A stretch of DNA of 56,945 bases from Paludibacteraceae bacterium (GTDB lineage: Bacteria > Bacteroidota > Bacteroidia > Bacteroidales > Paludibacteraceae): the NCBI GenBank assembly GCA_028694215.1, contig JAQUTW010000010.1, forward strand, positions 1-56,945, read 5' to 3'. Position 1 is the stretch's first letter; every line of letters starts with the position of its first letter. The translations under genes and the position numbers were made by a program. The notes under the pieces are model-generated. The model did not search any database. It was not told where the DNA came from and saw only the letters and a program-made list of their open reading frames with translations. Shown piece after piece: positions 44,982 through 54,421 of this stretch.

Positions 44982-47099
44982 ATGTTTATTTCATTAATAT
45001 CCAAACAGCTTGGAATACCGGAACGACAAGTTCAAAATACGGTAAAACTTTTTACCGAAGGTGCCACTATTCCTTTCATTAGTCGTTACCGCAAGGAAGC
45101 AACCGGTGGACTTGATGAAGTCCAAATTGGAACAATAGCCGAAGCTCATGCCAAATTGATTGAGTTGCAGAAACGGAAAGAGACAATTCTTTCCACTATT
45201 GAAGAGCAAGAAAAACTTACTCCGGAGTTGAAATGTCAGATAGAAGAAACATGGAATTCAATAACCTTGGAGGATATTTATTTGCCGTATAAGCCTAAAC
45301 GCCGTACACGAGGACAGGTGGCTCGCGAAAAAGGATTGGAACCTTTGGCAAAATACGTTATGGGCCAGCGTCATGATGAGATAGAACTGCAAGCAGAACG
45401 TTTTCTTTCCGATGCTGTTCCTGATGTAAAAGAGGCTTTGGCAGGCGCACGCGATATTATGGCGGAATGGATGAGTGAAAATGCTTATGCGCGTACTTCT
45501 GTGCGATCTGTTTTTAATCGTGAGGCAGTTATTTCAAGCCGTGTTGTTAAAGGTAAGGAAACGGAAGGCGATAAGTTTCGCGATTATTTTAAGATAGAAG
45601 AATCTTTACGACAAATTTCTTCTCATCGTTTGTTGGCTATGCGTCGTGGAGAGGCAGATGGTTTTCTTAAAATAGAAATTGCTCCGGAGGAATCTGTCTG
45701 CATAGAAAGGCTGAAAAGAGCGTTTGTTAAAACCAATAATGCTGCGGCACATCAGGTTGAGCTGGCGATTACCGACAGCTATAAACGGTTGATTAAACCA
45801 TCATTAGAAACAGAATTTGCAACGCAAAGTAAAGCTAAAGCTGATAGTGAAGCCATTGCTATTTTTGTGGCAAACTTGCGACAATTGTTACTTTCATCGC
45901 CACTTGGGCAGAAGCGTGTGTTGAGTCTTGATCCGGGATTTCGCACAGGATGTAAAGTCGTTTGTCTTGATGCTCAAGGAAATTTGTTGCATAATGAAAC
46001 CATTTATCCACATCCGCCGAAATCTGAGTTCGCTTTGTCGCAGAAAAAAATTACTCATTTGGTGGAGCAATATGAAATTCAGGCGATTGCAATAGGCAAT
46101 GGTACTGCCGGTCGAGAAACGGAACAGTTTATTCAAAGTATTCATTTTGATAGAGAAGTACAGGTTTTTGTTGTGAGTGAAAATGGGGCAAGTATTTATT
46201 CTGCTTCGAAAATTGCTCGTGAAGAGTTTCCGGAGTATGATGTAACGGTGCGTGGGGCTGTTTCGCTTGGACGTCGTTTGATGGATCCGTTGGCAGAATT
46301 GGTAAAAATTGATCCTAAATCAATAGGTGTTGGGCAATATCAGTATGATGTCAATCAAACCGAATTGAAGAAAGCACTCGATGCTACGGTTGAAAGTTGT
46401 GTAAATAAAGTTGGTGTCAATGTCAATACCGCAAGTAAATATTTGTTAACGTATGTGTCGGGCATCGGAGCACAATTGGCGCAAAATATAGTCGATTATC
46501 GTATGGCAAATGGAGCATTTTCTTCACGTAAGGCATTGATGAAAGTGCCTAAAATGGGAGCCAAATCCTTTGAGCAGAGTGCCGGTTTTATGCGTGTCGA
46601 GAATTCAGATAATCCATTGGATAACAGTGCAGTTCACCCGGAAAGTTATTCAGTTGTGGAACGTATGGCAAAAGATTTACATTGTACGGTTTCCCAACTT
46701 TTGACCGATGAAAGTTTACGACAACAGATAGTGTTGGAAAATTATATTACTGACACGGTCGGATTACCAACTTTGACCGATATTTTGATGGAGTTAGGGA
46801 AGCCCGGTCGCGATCCTCGAACTAAAATTCAGGTTTTTGCATTTGATCCTACTGTAAAAACAATTGAAGATATAAAAGTTGGGCAAATGTTGCCCGGAAT
46901 AGTTACTAATATAACAAAATTTGGCGCATTTGTTGATATTGGAGTACATGAAAATGGGCTGATTCATATTTCAAATATGGCAAATCGTTATATCAGTAAT
47001 CCAATTGAAATTGTCTCACTCCACCAGCATGTGCAAGTTAAAGTGATAAATGTTGATGTAGTGCGTAAACGCATACAATTGAGTCTAAAACAGGAGTAG
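44982..47099 (+). CDS. tex: Tex-family RNA-binding transcription accessory protein
   Basis: This 705-residue protein has the standard Tex order: an N-terminal helical region (GATIPFISRYRKEATGGLDEVQI), a YqgF/RNase H-like domain (about 320-440, LSLDPGFRTGCKVV), helix-hairpin-helix segments (YVSGIGAQLAQNIVDYR and KVPKMGAKSFEQSAGF), and a C-terminal S1 domain (about 630-703, LPGIVTNITKFGAFVDIGVHENGLIH). Tex binds RNA and affects transcription and stress tolerance. The ATG at 44982 is preferred over TTG at 44970. Its stop is 2 bp from the start of pdxB. Confidence 0.95.
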   Translation: MFISLISKQLGIPERQVQNTVKLFTEGATIPFISRYRKEATGGLDEVQIGTIAEAHAKLIELQKRKETILSTIEEQEKLTPELKCQIEETWNSITLEDIYLPYKPKRRTRGQVAREKGLEPLAKYVMGQRHDEIELQAERFLSDAVPDVKEALAGARDIMAEWMSENAYARTSVRSVFNREAVISSRVVKGKETEGDKFRDYFKIEESLRQISSHRLLAMRRGEADGFLKIEIAPEESVCIERLKRAFVKTNNAAAHQVELAITDSYKRLIKPSLETEFATQSKAKADSEAIAIFVANLRQLLLSSPLGQKRVLSLDPGFRTGCKVVCLDAQGNLLHNETIYPHPPKSEFALSQKKITHLVEQYEIQAIAIGNGTAGRETEQFIQSIHFDREVQVFVVSENGASIYSASKIAREEFPEYDVTVRGAVSLGRRLMDPLAELVKIDPKSIGVGQYQYDVNQTELKKALDATVESCVNKVGVNVNTASKYLLTYVSGIGAQLAQNIVDYRMANGAFSSRKALMKVPKMGAKSFEQSAGFMRVENSDNPLDNSAVHPESYSVVERMAKDLHCTVSQLLTDESLRQQIVLENYITDTVGLPTLTDILMELGKPGRDPRTKIQVFAFDPTVKTIEDIKVGQMLPGIVTNITKFGAFVDIGVHENGLIHISNMANRYISNPIEIVSLHQHVQVKVINVDVVRKRIQLSLKQE

Positions 47100-47101
47100 C
47101 C

Positions 47102-48139
47102 ATGAAGCCTAAAATTGTTATAGATAAAAATATTCCATTTATACAAGGCGTTTTCGAGCCATTTGCTTCGGTCGAATATGTAGCCGGTCAGGAGATTACA
47201 TCTGAAATTGTACGTGATGCCGATGCTCTTATTATTCGTACACGAACCAAATGTGATGCTGCTCTTTTAGATGGCTCTACGGTACAATATATAGCTACTG
47301 CCACAATTGGTTTTAATCATATTGACACAGAATTTTGCAGACGTAAAAATATTTGTTGGAACAGTGCAATTGGTTGTAATGCAGCGGCTGTTGGACAATA
47401 TGTGGCATCGGCGTTAAGTTATCTGGCACTGCACAATGACATTTGTTGGAAAGGTAAGACAATAGGTATTGTAGGAGTTGGACATGTTGGTCGTGAAGTG
47501 GAAAAAGTTGCCCAAAGTTTAGGTCTGAAGATTTTGCGCAACGACCCTCCACGTTTGGAAAAAGAGGGAAGTGCCAAGTTTGTTTCTTTACAGACTATTC
47601 AATCCGAAGCTGATATTATTACTTTTCATACACCCTTGATGCAGACCGGCAAATATGCTACTTGGCATTTAGCGGATTCTGCTTTTTTTCGGCAATTGCA
47701 AAAATGTCCGATTATTATTAATTGTGCCAGAGGTGGCATTGTTGATGAGAATGCTCTAAAATATGGTATACAAAATCATTTGATATCACACATTGTTTTG
47801 GATTGTTGGGAGAATGAACCGAATATTGATATGGACTTGTTGCATTTATGTGATTTGGCGACTCCTCATATTGCAGGATATTCTGCTGATGGTAAGGCAA
47901 ATGCAACAGAAATGTCTGTGCGAGCTGTTGCCCGCTTTTTTGGTTTCCCTTTAGAAAACTTCAAGGTCAAATTACCTCCCAAATCGGTGGTGCATTACCA
48001 AAAGAGTTCGTTGCAAAACGCATACTTGGAAACGTATCCTATTCAAAATGATGTTGCCAAGTTAAGGGATAATCCAAAGTCATTCGAAGATTTACGAAAT
48101 CATTATGTATTTCGGCGTGAGGCAATAATCATTCCGTAA
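47102..48139 (+). CDS. pdxB: Erythronate-4-phosphate dehydrogenase
   Basis: This enzyme carries out the second step of the deoxyxylulose-independent route to pyridoxal phosphate. The 345-residue protein is a D-isomer-specific 2-hydroxyacid dehydrogenase: the Rossmann motif is GIVGVGHVGREV near residue 120, a catalytic arginine is in INCARGGIVDE, and the catalytic histidine is in ATPHIAGYSADGK. The N-terminal IVIDKNIPFIQGVFEPFA and ATIGFNHID segments are specific to PdxB. It overlaps the convergent metallo-beta-lactamase gene by 11 bp. Confidence 0.93.
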   Translation: MKPKIVIDKNIPFIQGVFEPFASVEYVAGQEITSEIVRDADALIIRTRTKCDAALLDGSTVQYIATATIGFNHIDTEFCRRKNICWNSAIGCNAAAVGQYVASALSYLALHNDICWKGKTIGIVGVGHVGREVEKVAQSLGLKILRNDPPRLEKEGSAKFVSLQTIQSEADIITFHTPLMQTGKYATWHLADSAFFRQLQKCPIIINCARGGIVDENALKYGIQNHLISHIVLDCWENEPNIDMDLLHLCDLATPHIAGYSADGKANATEMSVRAVARFFGFPLENFKVKLPPKSVVHYQKSSLQNAYLETYPIQNDVAKLRDNPKSFEDLRNHYVFRREAIIIP

Positions 48140-48941
48140 CAACATCGTCAAAGATATACAATTGGGAAGGAATTGTACGTTGTAACGGATAAAGTAATTT
48201 TGGACAAATGTTTTTAGCTTTTAAAGCGTTATTGACCGTATTAAAAGCAATTTCAGGCGTATTGTTGTCCTGACTTAAATGACACAGAAAAACATATTGT
48301 AAATCATCGTGCCAATTATCCGCCAAAAAGTTGGCTGTGTGTGTATTGCTCAAATGACCTAAATAGCTCTTTACGCGTTGTTTGAGCGGGTAGGAGTAGG
48401 ATCCGTATTGCAGCATATCTTCATCATAGTTGGCTTCTATTACCAAGTAATTGGCTTTTGCTATTTGATCGGCTACTTCTTTGCTGATAAACCCCAAATC
48501 TGTTGCAATTACAAACCGTTGATTTCCATAGCGAATAGAATATCCTACACAATCAGAAGCATCATGACTTACCGGAAATGCCTGAAAAGTAAAATCACGT
48601 ACGGTAATATTTTCCCCTTTTCGGAAAAATTTACAACATGAAATTAATTTCTCGGCAACTTTGTAGTTTCGGTTAATACCGTCCTTCATTTCTTGTGTAA
48701 CATAAACAGGAATATGATATTTTTCACCTAAAATGCCTACTGATTTTACATGGTCGGTATGGTCGTGTGTAATAAAAATGCCCCAAATATTGCTAAAATC
48801 CAATTGGTTTTCTTTTAAAACGTGTTTTATTGTGCGTACGCTAATACCCGCATCAATAAGAAATCCGTACTCGCCTGTTCCAATGTAGTAACAATTTCCG
48901 CTGCTACCGCTGCCTATACTCAAAAATCGAAGTCTTTTCAT
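48129..48941 (-). CDS. Metallo-beta-lactamase fold hydrolase, YycJ/WalJ-like
   Basis: This 270-residue protein has the zinc-binding H-x-H-x-D-H motif at residues 59-64 (ITHDHTDHV), a second histidine in PVSHDASDCVG, and CHLSQDNN near the end. The layout, with SIGSGSSGNCYYIG at the N-terminus, fits the YycJ group, thought to be a nuclease or exonuclease acting on DNA. It has its own promoter, divergent from rlmB, and its 3' end overlaps pdxB by 11 bp. Confidence 0.88.
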   Translation of the reverse strand: MKRLRFLSIGSGSSGNCYYIGTGEYGFLIDAGISVRTIKHVLKENQLDFSNIWGIFITHDHTDHVKSVGILGEKYHIPVYVTQEMKDGINRNYKVAEKLISCCKFFRKGENITVRDFTFQAFPVSHDASDCVGYSIRYGNQRFVIATDLGFISKEVADQIAKANYLVIEANYDEDMLQYGSYSYPLKQRVKSYLGHLSNTHTANFLADNWHDDLQYVFLCHLSQDNNTPEIAFNTVNNALKAKNICPKLLYPLQRTIPSQLYIFDDVVTE

Positions 48942-48958
48942 TAACGCAAAATTGACTG

Positions 48959-48966
48959 CAAAGATA
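48959..48966 (-). promoter_or_regulatory. -7 element of the metallo-beta-lactamase gene
   Basis: TATCTTTG on the minus strand, 17 bp before the ATG. Confidence 0.6.
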
Positions 48967-49025
48967 CAAAAAATACAGAACTTTTAAATGGGAAGAAATT
49001 AAAGAAATATTCTCAAAAAAAATAA

Positions 49026-49033
49026 TTACCTTT
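49026..49033 (+). promoter_or_regulatory. -7 element of rlmB
   Basis: TACCTTTG, 47 bp before the rlmB ATG. Confidence 0.55.
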
Positions 49034-49080
49034 GTCAACTTGTTTTGTACTATATTAATGTATTGTAAACCTCTAATTTA

Positions 49081-49827
49081 ATGCGACCTCCAAAAGAAAA
49101 AAATATGATATTTGGCATTCGTGCCGTCATAGAAGCCATAGATGCCGGTAAAGAACTGGATAAAATATTTTTGCGGAGAGATATGGGGGGCGATTTGGCA
49201 CGCGAACTTCTTGAGAGAATTAAAGATTCTGCAATTCCGGTTCAGCGTGTGCCGTTGGAGAAATTGAACAGTATTACTACCAAAAATCATCAGGGAGCTG
49301 TGGCATTCCTTTCTTCTGTGGAATACCAGCATATCGATAATATTATTCCTACAATTTATGAAGAAGGACGTTGCCCGTTTATCATTTTGCTTGATGGCGT
49401 TACTGATGTGCGAAATTTTGGAGCGATAGCACGTACTTGTGAATGTGCAGGTGTCGATGCTATCATTGTACCAAGCAGAGGAGGTGCCATGCTGAATGCC
49501 GATGCTGTTAAAACTTCGGCAGGAGCTTTACATGTAATTCCTGTCTGTCGGGAACAAAGTCTTAAAAATACGGTTTTGTATCTCCAAAGTTCAGGTATTA
49601 AGGTTGTTGCAGCATCCGAAAAGGCGCAACATGCGTACACAAAAGCGGATTTTACGGAACCAATCGCCTTGGTGATGGGTGCTGAAGATGTTGGCGTATC
49701 GCCTGATATTTTACGGATTTGTGATGATATTGTATCTATTCCTATTGTTGGAAAAATAGAATCACTCAATGTTTCTGTCGCTTCTGCCGTAATGATATAT
49801 GAAGTGTTAAGACAACGTAACTGCTGA
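49081..49827 (+). CDS. rlmB: TrmH/SpoU-family 23S rRNA 2'-O-methyltransferase
   Basis: This 248-residue protein methylates a guanosine ribose in 23S rRNA (G2251 in E. coli). The N-terminal substrate-binding domain (1-75, MIFGIRAVIEAIDAGKELDKIF) precedes a SPOUT knot with LDGVTDVRNFGAIARTCECAGVDAI, PIALVMGAEDVGVSPDIL and IPIVGKIESLNVSVASAVMIYE. The length fits RlmB. It is followed 6 bp later by a pseudouridine synthase gene, giving a small RNA-modification operon. Confidence 0.92.
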   Translation: MRPPKEKNMIFGIRAVIEAIDAGKELDKIFLRRDMGGDLARELLERIKDSAIPVQRVPLEKLNSITTKNHQGAVAFLSSVEYQHIDNIIPTIYEEGRCPFIILLDGVTDVRNFGAIARTCECAGVDAIIVPSRGGAMLNADAVKTSAGALHVIPVCREQSLKNTVLYLQSSGIKVVAASEKAQHAYTKADFTEPIALVMGAEDVGVSPDILRICDDIVSIPIVGKIESLNVSVASAVMIYEVLRQRNC

Positions 49828-49833
49828 TTTGAT

Positions 49834-50511
49834 ATGGAAATTTTGTACGAAGACAATCATATTATTGCTGTTAACAAAAATTGTTCAGAAATTGTTCAGG
49901 GAGACAAAACGGGTGATGAAACTTTACCCGATATGATTAAAACTTATTTAAAAGAAAAATACAATAAACCGGGGAAAGTTTTTTGTGGTGTTACTCATCG
50001 TTTGGATCGTCCGGTAAGTGGTGTTGTGTTGTTTGCAAAAACCAGTAAAGCTTTGTCGCGATTAAACGATATGTTCAAAAATCAGGCGATTCATAAAACA
50101 TATTGGGCAATTGTAAAAAATCCGCCACAAGAACCGGCAGACAAATTGGAACATTATTTGGTACGTAACGAAAAGCAAAATAAATCTTATGCTTACGACA
50201 GCCAGAAAGGTTCATCTAAAAAAGCGGTTTTGTATTATAAAACCATTGCTCAATCAGATAATTATACTTTATTGGAGGTGAAATTAGAAACAGGGCGTCA
50301 TCACCAGATACGTTGTCAATTGGCAAAAATAGGTTCACCTATTAAAGGTGATTTAAAATATGGTTTCCCGCGCTCCAATCCTGATGGTGGAATTTCGCTT
50401 CATGCACGTTCGGTGGAGTTTGAACATCCTGTAACAAAGGAACATATAAGTATTATTGCAGAAGTCCCTCATGATAAATTGTGGCAGGAAATAACAAAAA
50501 AAATAGATTGA
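49834..50511 (+). CDS. Short RluA-family pseudouridine synthase
   Basis: This 225-residue enzyme lacks the S4 domain of the larger paralogue at 44035. The catalytic aspartate is D58 in VTHRLDRPVSGVVLFAKT, and ETGRHHQIRCQLA and DLKYGFPRSN complete the fold. It starts 6 bp after rlmB and ends before a strong terminator, so the two RNA-modifying enzymes are probably co-transcribed. The exact uridine target is unknown. Confidence 0.88.
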   Translation: MEILYEDNHIIAVNKNCSEIVQGDKTGDETLPDMIKTYLKEKYNKPGKVFCGVTHRLDRPVSGVVLFAKTSKALSRLNDMFKNQAIHKTYWAIVKNPPQEPADKLEHYLVRNEKQNKSYAYDSQKGSSKKAVLYYKTIAQSDNYTLLEVKLETGRHHQIRCQLAKIGSPIKGDLKYGFPRSNPDGGISLHARSVEFEHPVTKEHISIIAEVPHDKLWQEITKKID

Positions 50512-50522
50512 ACCTATATTCA

Positions 50523-50560
50523 ATAAGACGGGGGAAAACAAATGTTTTCCCCCGTCTTAT
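50523..50560. terminator. Bidirectional terminator after the short rluA-family gene
   Basis: An 18-bp perfect stem (50523-50540 with 50543-50560) with a GGGGG core and A/T-rich ends. Confidence 0.85.
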
Positions 50561-50574
50561 ATTATTGTTTCTTA

Positions 50575-51153
50575 TTATTTATGATAACGGTTGTTTAGCG
50601 ATTCCAAAACCTCATTTGTGATATCATACTGTTTTTTTGCAAACAATACATTATCATTTACAGAACTTGTAGAGATAATCAATTCGTATTTACCTTCTTT
50701 GTTGATGTCGGTAATCGCTGCATCAATACTGTCTCTGAGTTGTTGAGTTAAAGTTTGTTGTTCTTGCAGTAACTCTTGAGTTAAAGTACGATCCAATTGC
50801 TGCAGTTCCACTTCCTTTTTTTGCAAACGAGCATATTCGCTTTCGGCACGTTCTCTACTTAAAAATGCATTGTTGTCAAACTTGCGCTGAAATTCTTGCA
50901 TTTCGTTTTGTAACTGACGTGTTTGCGAATTGATTTTCAGACGTGCATCTTCCTGTTTTTTAATTAATTTCTCGTTGGATATTTTGGCAAGATTGTATTG
51001 CGATAGTAATGTGTCGATATTCACAAAGGCAACGGTTATAACCGGCTGTCTTTTTGTTTCGTTATTTGTGGCACATTGTTCTTGGTTTGCCGTTTTTCCA
51101 CATGATATTAATGTGAAAACAGCAGCGCATAGCAAAAAAGAAATTTTCTTCAT
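50575..51153 (-). CDS. OmpH/Skp-family periplasmic lipoprotein
   Basis: This 192-residue protein begins with a lipoprotein signal (CAAVFTLISCGK, lipobox near residues 16-19) and continues as a long coiled coil (about 60-150), ending in a conserved segment with NDNVLFAKKQYDITNEVLESLN. This matches the OmpH/Skp chaperones that guide outer-membrane proteins, here in a lipid-anchored form common in Bacteroidota. The start at 51153 was chosen because the longer frame (51219) hides the signal sequence. It lies 11 bp after the 65-residue membrane-protein gene. Confidence 0.88.
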   Translation of the reverse strand: MKKISFLLCAAVFTLISCGKTANQEQCATNNETKRQPVITVAFVNIDTLLSQYNLAKISNEKLIKKQEDARLKINSQTRQLQNEMQEFQRKFDNNAFLSRERAESEYARLQKKEVELQQLDRTLTQELLQEQQTLTQQLRDSIDAAITDINKEGKYELIISTSSVNDNVLFAKKQYDITNEVLESLNNRYHK

Positions 51154-51164
51154 GTTATTGTTTT

Positions 51165-51362
51165 TTATTGGTGATTGACTTTTTGTTCCCGGGCTTCTTT
51201 GTCTTGCGAAGTTACACAACCAATCCCTTTCTTACGCATGGCTTTGTTTTGCCCTATATGAATATTTGGAAATTTCCCCTTTTTGGTAAAAAACACTCGT
51301 ATGCCTAAAAGCAGGACAGCCAATAAAACAATAACAAATGTCGTGCCAATTAATAATTCCAT
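51165..51362 (-). CDS. Conserved small membrane protein
   Basis: This 65-residue protein has one N-terminal transmembrane helix (IGTTFVIVLLAVLLLGIRVFF) and a basic C-terminal part with GKFPNIHIGQNKAMRKKGIG, ending with CVTSQDKEAREQK. This pattern is familiar from small Bacteroidales proteins of unknown function. It has a good promoter element 18 bp before its ATG and is probably co-transcribed with the OmpH-like lipoprotein. Confidence 0.75.
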   Translation of the reverse strand: MELLIGTTFVIVLLAVLLLGIRVFFTKKGKFPNIHIGQNKAMRKKGIGCVTSQDKEAREQKVNHQ

Positions 51363-51379
51363 AATTCATATTTAAGCTG

Positions 51380-51387
51380 CAAAGATA
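51380..51387 (-). promoter_or_regulatory. -7 element of the small-membrane-protein/ompH operon
   Basis: TATCTTTG on the minus strand, 17 bp before the ATG at 51362. Confidence 0.6.
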
Positions 51388-51542
51388 GTTAATTGTTACG
51401 AGAAACATCAAAAATGAGTTAGAAAAAATATTAATTTAACATTTTAATTGTTTTTTGTTCATTGGTTTACGCTTTTTATCTGAGGTTTCTCTTTGTTTTT
51501 CAAAAATTATTACGAACTTTGCAATAATAAAATGTATAAATT

Positions 51543-52991
51543 ATGAATATTACGGATTTACAACCTCAAGAGGTTTTTCATTTTTTCAATGAAATTTGCA
51601 AGATTCCCCGTCCCTCTAAAAAAGAAGGACGTATCATCGCTTTTTTAAAAGATTTTGCAGAAAAACATCATTTGCAATATGATACGGATGCCGCCGGCAA
51701 TGTGTTAATAAGAAAACCGGCTTCGAAAGGATATGAAAATCGACCGTCTGTTATTTTACAGTCGCATATGGATATGGTTTGTGAAAAAAACAGTTCGGTA
51801 GAACACGATTTTGACAAAGATCCAATACAACCGTATGTAGATGGAGAATGGCTTAAAGCGCAAGGGACGACTTTGGGCGCAGATAATGGTATAGGTATAG
51901 CCACTCAATTGGCAATTTTGGCTTCCGATTCTATTGAGCATGGACCTATAGAATGTTTGTTTACGGTTGATGAAGAAACGGGACTGACCGGCGCATTTGC
52001 TTTACAGGAAGGTTTCATGAAAGGCTCTACGCTGATAAATTTGGATTCGGAAGATGATGGCGAAATATTTATCGGTTGTGCCGGAGGTATTGATACAACG
52101 GCTTATTTTACGTATGTCCCGCAGCCGATAGAGAGTGGATTTTTTGCTTTTGAAGTAAAGGTAAACGGTTTAACCGGAGGACATTCGGGCGATGATATTG
52201 ATAAAGGTCGTGGCAATGCCAATAAAATTCTTGTACGTTATTTGGGGCAGCTTGATCAAAAAATGGAAGTTAGGTTGGTAACTATAGATGGTGGTAATTT
52301 GCGCAATGCTATTCCGCGGGAGGCAAAAGCAACATTTCTTGCGCCAATGGCACGTAAGGAAGATGTTCGTATTTTGATGAATCATTTTATTAATGATGTG
52401 GAAAGAGAGTTGATTGTTGCGGAACCCGACTTAAAGATAGATTTATCATCAACGTCATTGCCTGATAAATGTTTGGATGCGACCACGACAAAAAAACTAT
52501 TAAATGCTTTGTATGCTTGCCCCCATGGTGTAATCAGAATGAGTGATGCCATTAAAGGTTTGGTGGAAACATCTACCAATTTGGCTGCCGTAAAGATGGT
52601 GGAAAACAATAAGATAATGGTAACAACCAGCCAACGCAGTTCTATAGAATCGTCGAAATATGATATTGCCAATATGGTGGAAAGTGTGTTTAAGCTTGCA
52701 GGAGCAGAAGTTACGCATGGAGATGGTTATCCGGGTTGGGAACCGAATCCGAAATCTAAAATCGCAAATGCCATAGCAGCCAAATATAAAGAATTATTTG
52801 GTACAGAACCTAAAATTAAGGCAATTCATGCCGGTTTGGAGTGCGGACTCTTCTCGAAGAAGTATCCGACTTTGGATATGGCTTCTATCGGACCGACAAT
52901 GCGGGGAGTACATTCTCCTGATGAACGTTTGAATATTAAGGATACACAAAAGTTTTGGCAATTGTTGTTGGAAACGTTGAAAAGTTTTTAA
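51543..52991 (+). CDS. pepD: Aminoacyl-histidine dipeptidase
   Basis: This 482-residue cytosolic M20-family peptidase cleaves Xaa-His dipeptides such as carnosine and similar peptides. Zinc ligands are seen in LQSHMDMVCEKN (H77, D79), TTLGADNGIGIA (D116), FTVDEETGLTGAFAL (E146-E147), LDSEDDGE and, near the C-terminus, MRGVHSPDERLN. The length and order fit PepD. It has its own upstream region and a strong terminator at 53016. Confidence 0.95.
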   Translation: MNITDLQPQEVFHFFNEICKIPRPSKKEGRIIAFLKDFAEKHHLQYDTDAAGNVLIRKPASKGYENRPSVILQSHMDMVCEKNSSVEHDFDKDPIQPYVDGEWLKAQGTTLGADNGIGIATQLAILASDSIEHGPIECLFTVDEETGLTGAFALQEGFMKGSTLINLDSEDDGEIFIGCAGGIDTTAYFTYVPQPIESGFFAFEVKVNGLTGGHSGDDIDKGRGNANKILVRYLGQLDQKMEVRLVTIDGGNLRNAIPREAKATFLAPMARKEDVRILMNHFINDVERELIVAEPDLKIDLSSTSLPDKCLDATTTKKLLNALYACPHGVIRMSDAIKGLVETSTNLAAVKMVENNKIMVTTSQRSSIESSKYDIANMVESVFKLAGAEVTHGDGYPGWEPNPKSKIANAIAAKYKELFGTEPKIKAIHAGLECGLFSKKYPTLDMASIGPTMRGVHSPDERLNIKDTQKFWQLLLETLKSF

Positions 52992-53015
52992 CCGGAGAAA
53001 CATTGCTGAATAGCC

Positions 53016-53056
53016 ATAAAAATGGCGGTGAATGATAAATTCACCGCCATTTTTAT
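53016..53056. terminator. Bidirectional terminator between pepD and the GH57 gene
   Basis: An 18-bp perfect stem (53016-53033 with 53039-53056) around a 5-base loop, with A and T tails. Confidence 0.85.
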
Positions 53057-53071
53057 ATTAAATCTGTATGC

Positions 53072-54388
53072 TTATTTCTTCTTTGTTGTCGTTTCGGTTA
53101 TTTTCTTTTGTGTTTTCACTTTCTTTTCCAAATGTTCTATCACTTCCTCTTGATTGCGAATGGTTTTGAGCAATGCGTTTAATTCCTCATTTTCAATGCT
53201 GGTAGGATATTGTGCGTTGACACGCTCGATAAAATCACTTAATACATTCATATAATTCATAAATGCCTCATATGGAGATTCATACGGAATTTTTTGTGCA
53301 TAAATCATACCGTCTGAGTAGTGCTTTGTGGTCATAAAATAGAAATGAGCTGTATCTTGCAAACGTTGCCAATCAACTTTCAATAGTGTATCTGAGCACA
53401 AATGTACTCGTTCTGCCAAGTTGTATAATTTTGATAGAGCCTCATTCTGTAATTCGTTACCACACCATGCGCTGACATCTTTTTCTTCGTCCGTCCACGA
53501 CATGGGATATAGTGCAGTAAGTGTATCTACGGGTTTGTTTTTTTCGCATATTTCTGACGGTAAAGCAAAACCGACGCCTTGTTCCATGGCGTGGAAAGGT
53601 AAGGCTTTAAAGAATTCAAAAATACCACTGTTTTTGTTGTTTAAAACCCCTAATGCTTCATAACCCATAAATACGGTAAAGATATTTTCGGCGGCAGGTG
53701 ATTCTTTTATCCAACCGATAAATTTTTCGGCGGTCAGAGGATATTGATCCCATGTCCAGTTGGAAAAGCGATAATTGATGTCGTCGCTTAATTTATTGTT
53801 GCGTACCAATAATTTTATTTTATTGTTATAGGCGTGCGAATAGAGATAGTTGGGACTTTTCCAGCCTAAAACATGTTTGGCTCCTTCTACTACGATATTT
53901 TTATAACCTAAATTGGCTATCATTTCTCCTATTTCGTCGGAGTACAGCAATGCCGAATTTGCAAATACAGTAGGTTTTTTTCCAAATAATTCTTTTATTT
54001 TATTGGCTTGCATTTTCACTTGCTCACCAAATTCATCTTCATTATACATGGCAGCCAATGAGTGTCCATAGGGAGTTGCCAAAAATTCGACACTGCCTGT
54101 TTTTGCCAGCTCCTGAAAACTTTCGATAACTTCAGGGGCGTATTGTTCTAATTGTTCTAATGCCAACCCCGAGATAGAAAATGAAACTTTGAATTTGCCG
54201 TTCGAGCTGCGAATCATATCCAATAAAACGCGATTGGCTTCTAAATAACAGTTGTCGGCAGTATAGCGGATAGCTGTTTCGTTGGCGTAATCGTCATAAT
54301 AATAATGGTCATTACCAATTTCAAAAAAACGGTAGCGTTTTAAATTGAAGCGCTGATGAATGCGGAAACAAAAATTGATGGTTTTCAT
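53072..54388 (-). CDS. GH57-family alpha-amylase-like protein
   Basis: This 438-residue protein has no signal peptide, so it should act on glycogen or maltodextrins in the cytoplasm. The N-terminal motif FCFRIHQRFNLKRYRFFEIG and the later SVEFLATPYGHSLAAMYNEDEF and FTVFMGYEALG fit the GH57 (beta/alpha)7 barrel. The C-terminus (about 400-438) is a Lys/Glu-rich coiled coil. It is the last gene of the debranching enzyme-GT4-GH57 operon, 33 bp after the glycosyltransferase. Confidence 0.82.
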   Translation of the reverse strand: MKTINFCFRIHQRFNLKRYRFFEIGNDHYYYDDYANETAIRYTADNCYLEANRVLLDMIRSSNGKFKVSFSISGLALEQLEQYAPEVIESFQELAKTGSVEFLATPYGHSLAAMYNEDEFGEQVKMQANKIKELFGKKPTVFANSALLYSDEIGEMIANLGYKNIVVEGAKHVLGWKSPNYLYSHAYNNKIKLLVRNNKLSDDINYRFSNWTWDQYPLTAEKFIGWIKESPAAENIFTVFMGYEALGVLNNKNSGIFEFFKALPFHAMEQGVGFALPSEICEKNKPVDTLTALYPMSWTDEEKDVSAWCGNELQNEALSKLYNLAERVHLCSDTLLKVDWQRLQDTAHFYFMTTKHYSDGMIYAQKIPYESPYEAFMNYMNVLSDFIERVNAQYPTSIENEELNALLKTIRNQEEVIEHLEKKVKTQKKITETTTKKK

Positions 54389-54421
54389 ATTTAAAAGATT
54401 TTATTGTTTTTACTTGATGTT

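Noticed and set aside
49356-49856. 166-residue frame antisense to rlmB
   Set aside because: Serine/threonine-rich shadow of a confident gene.
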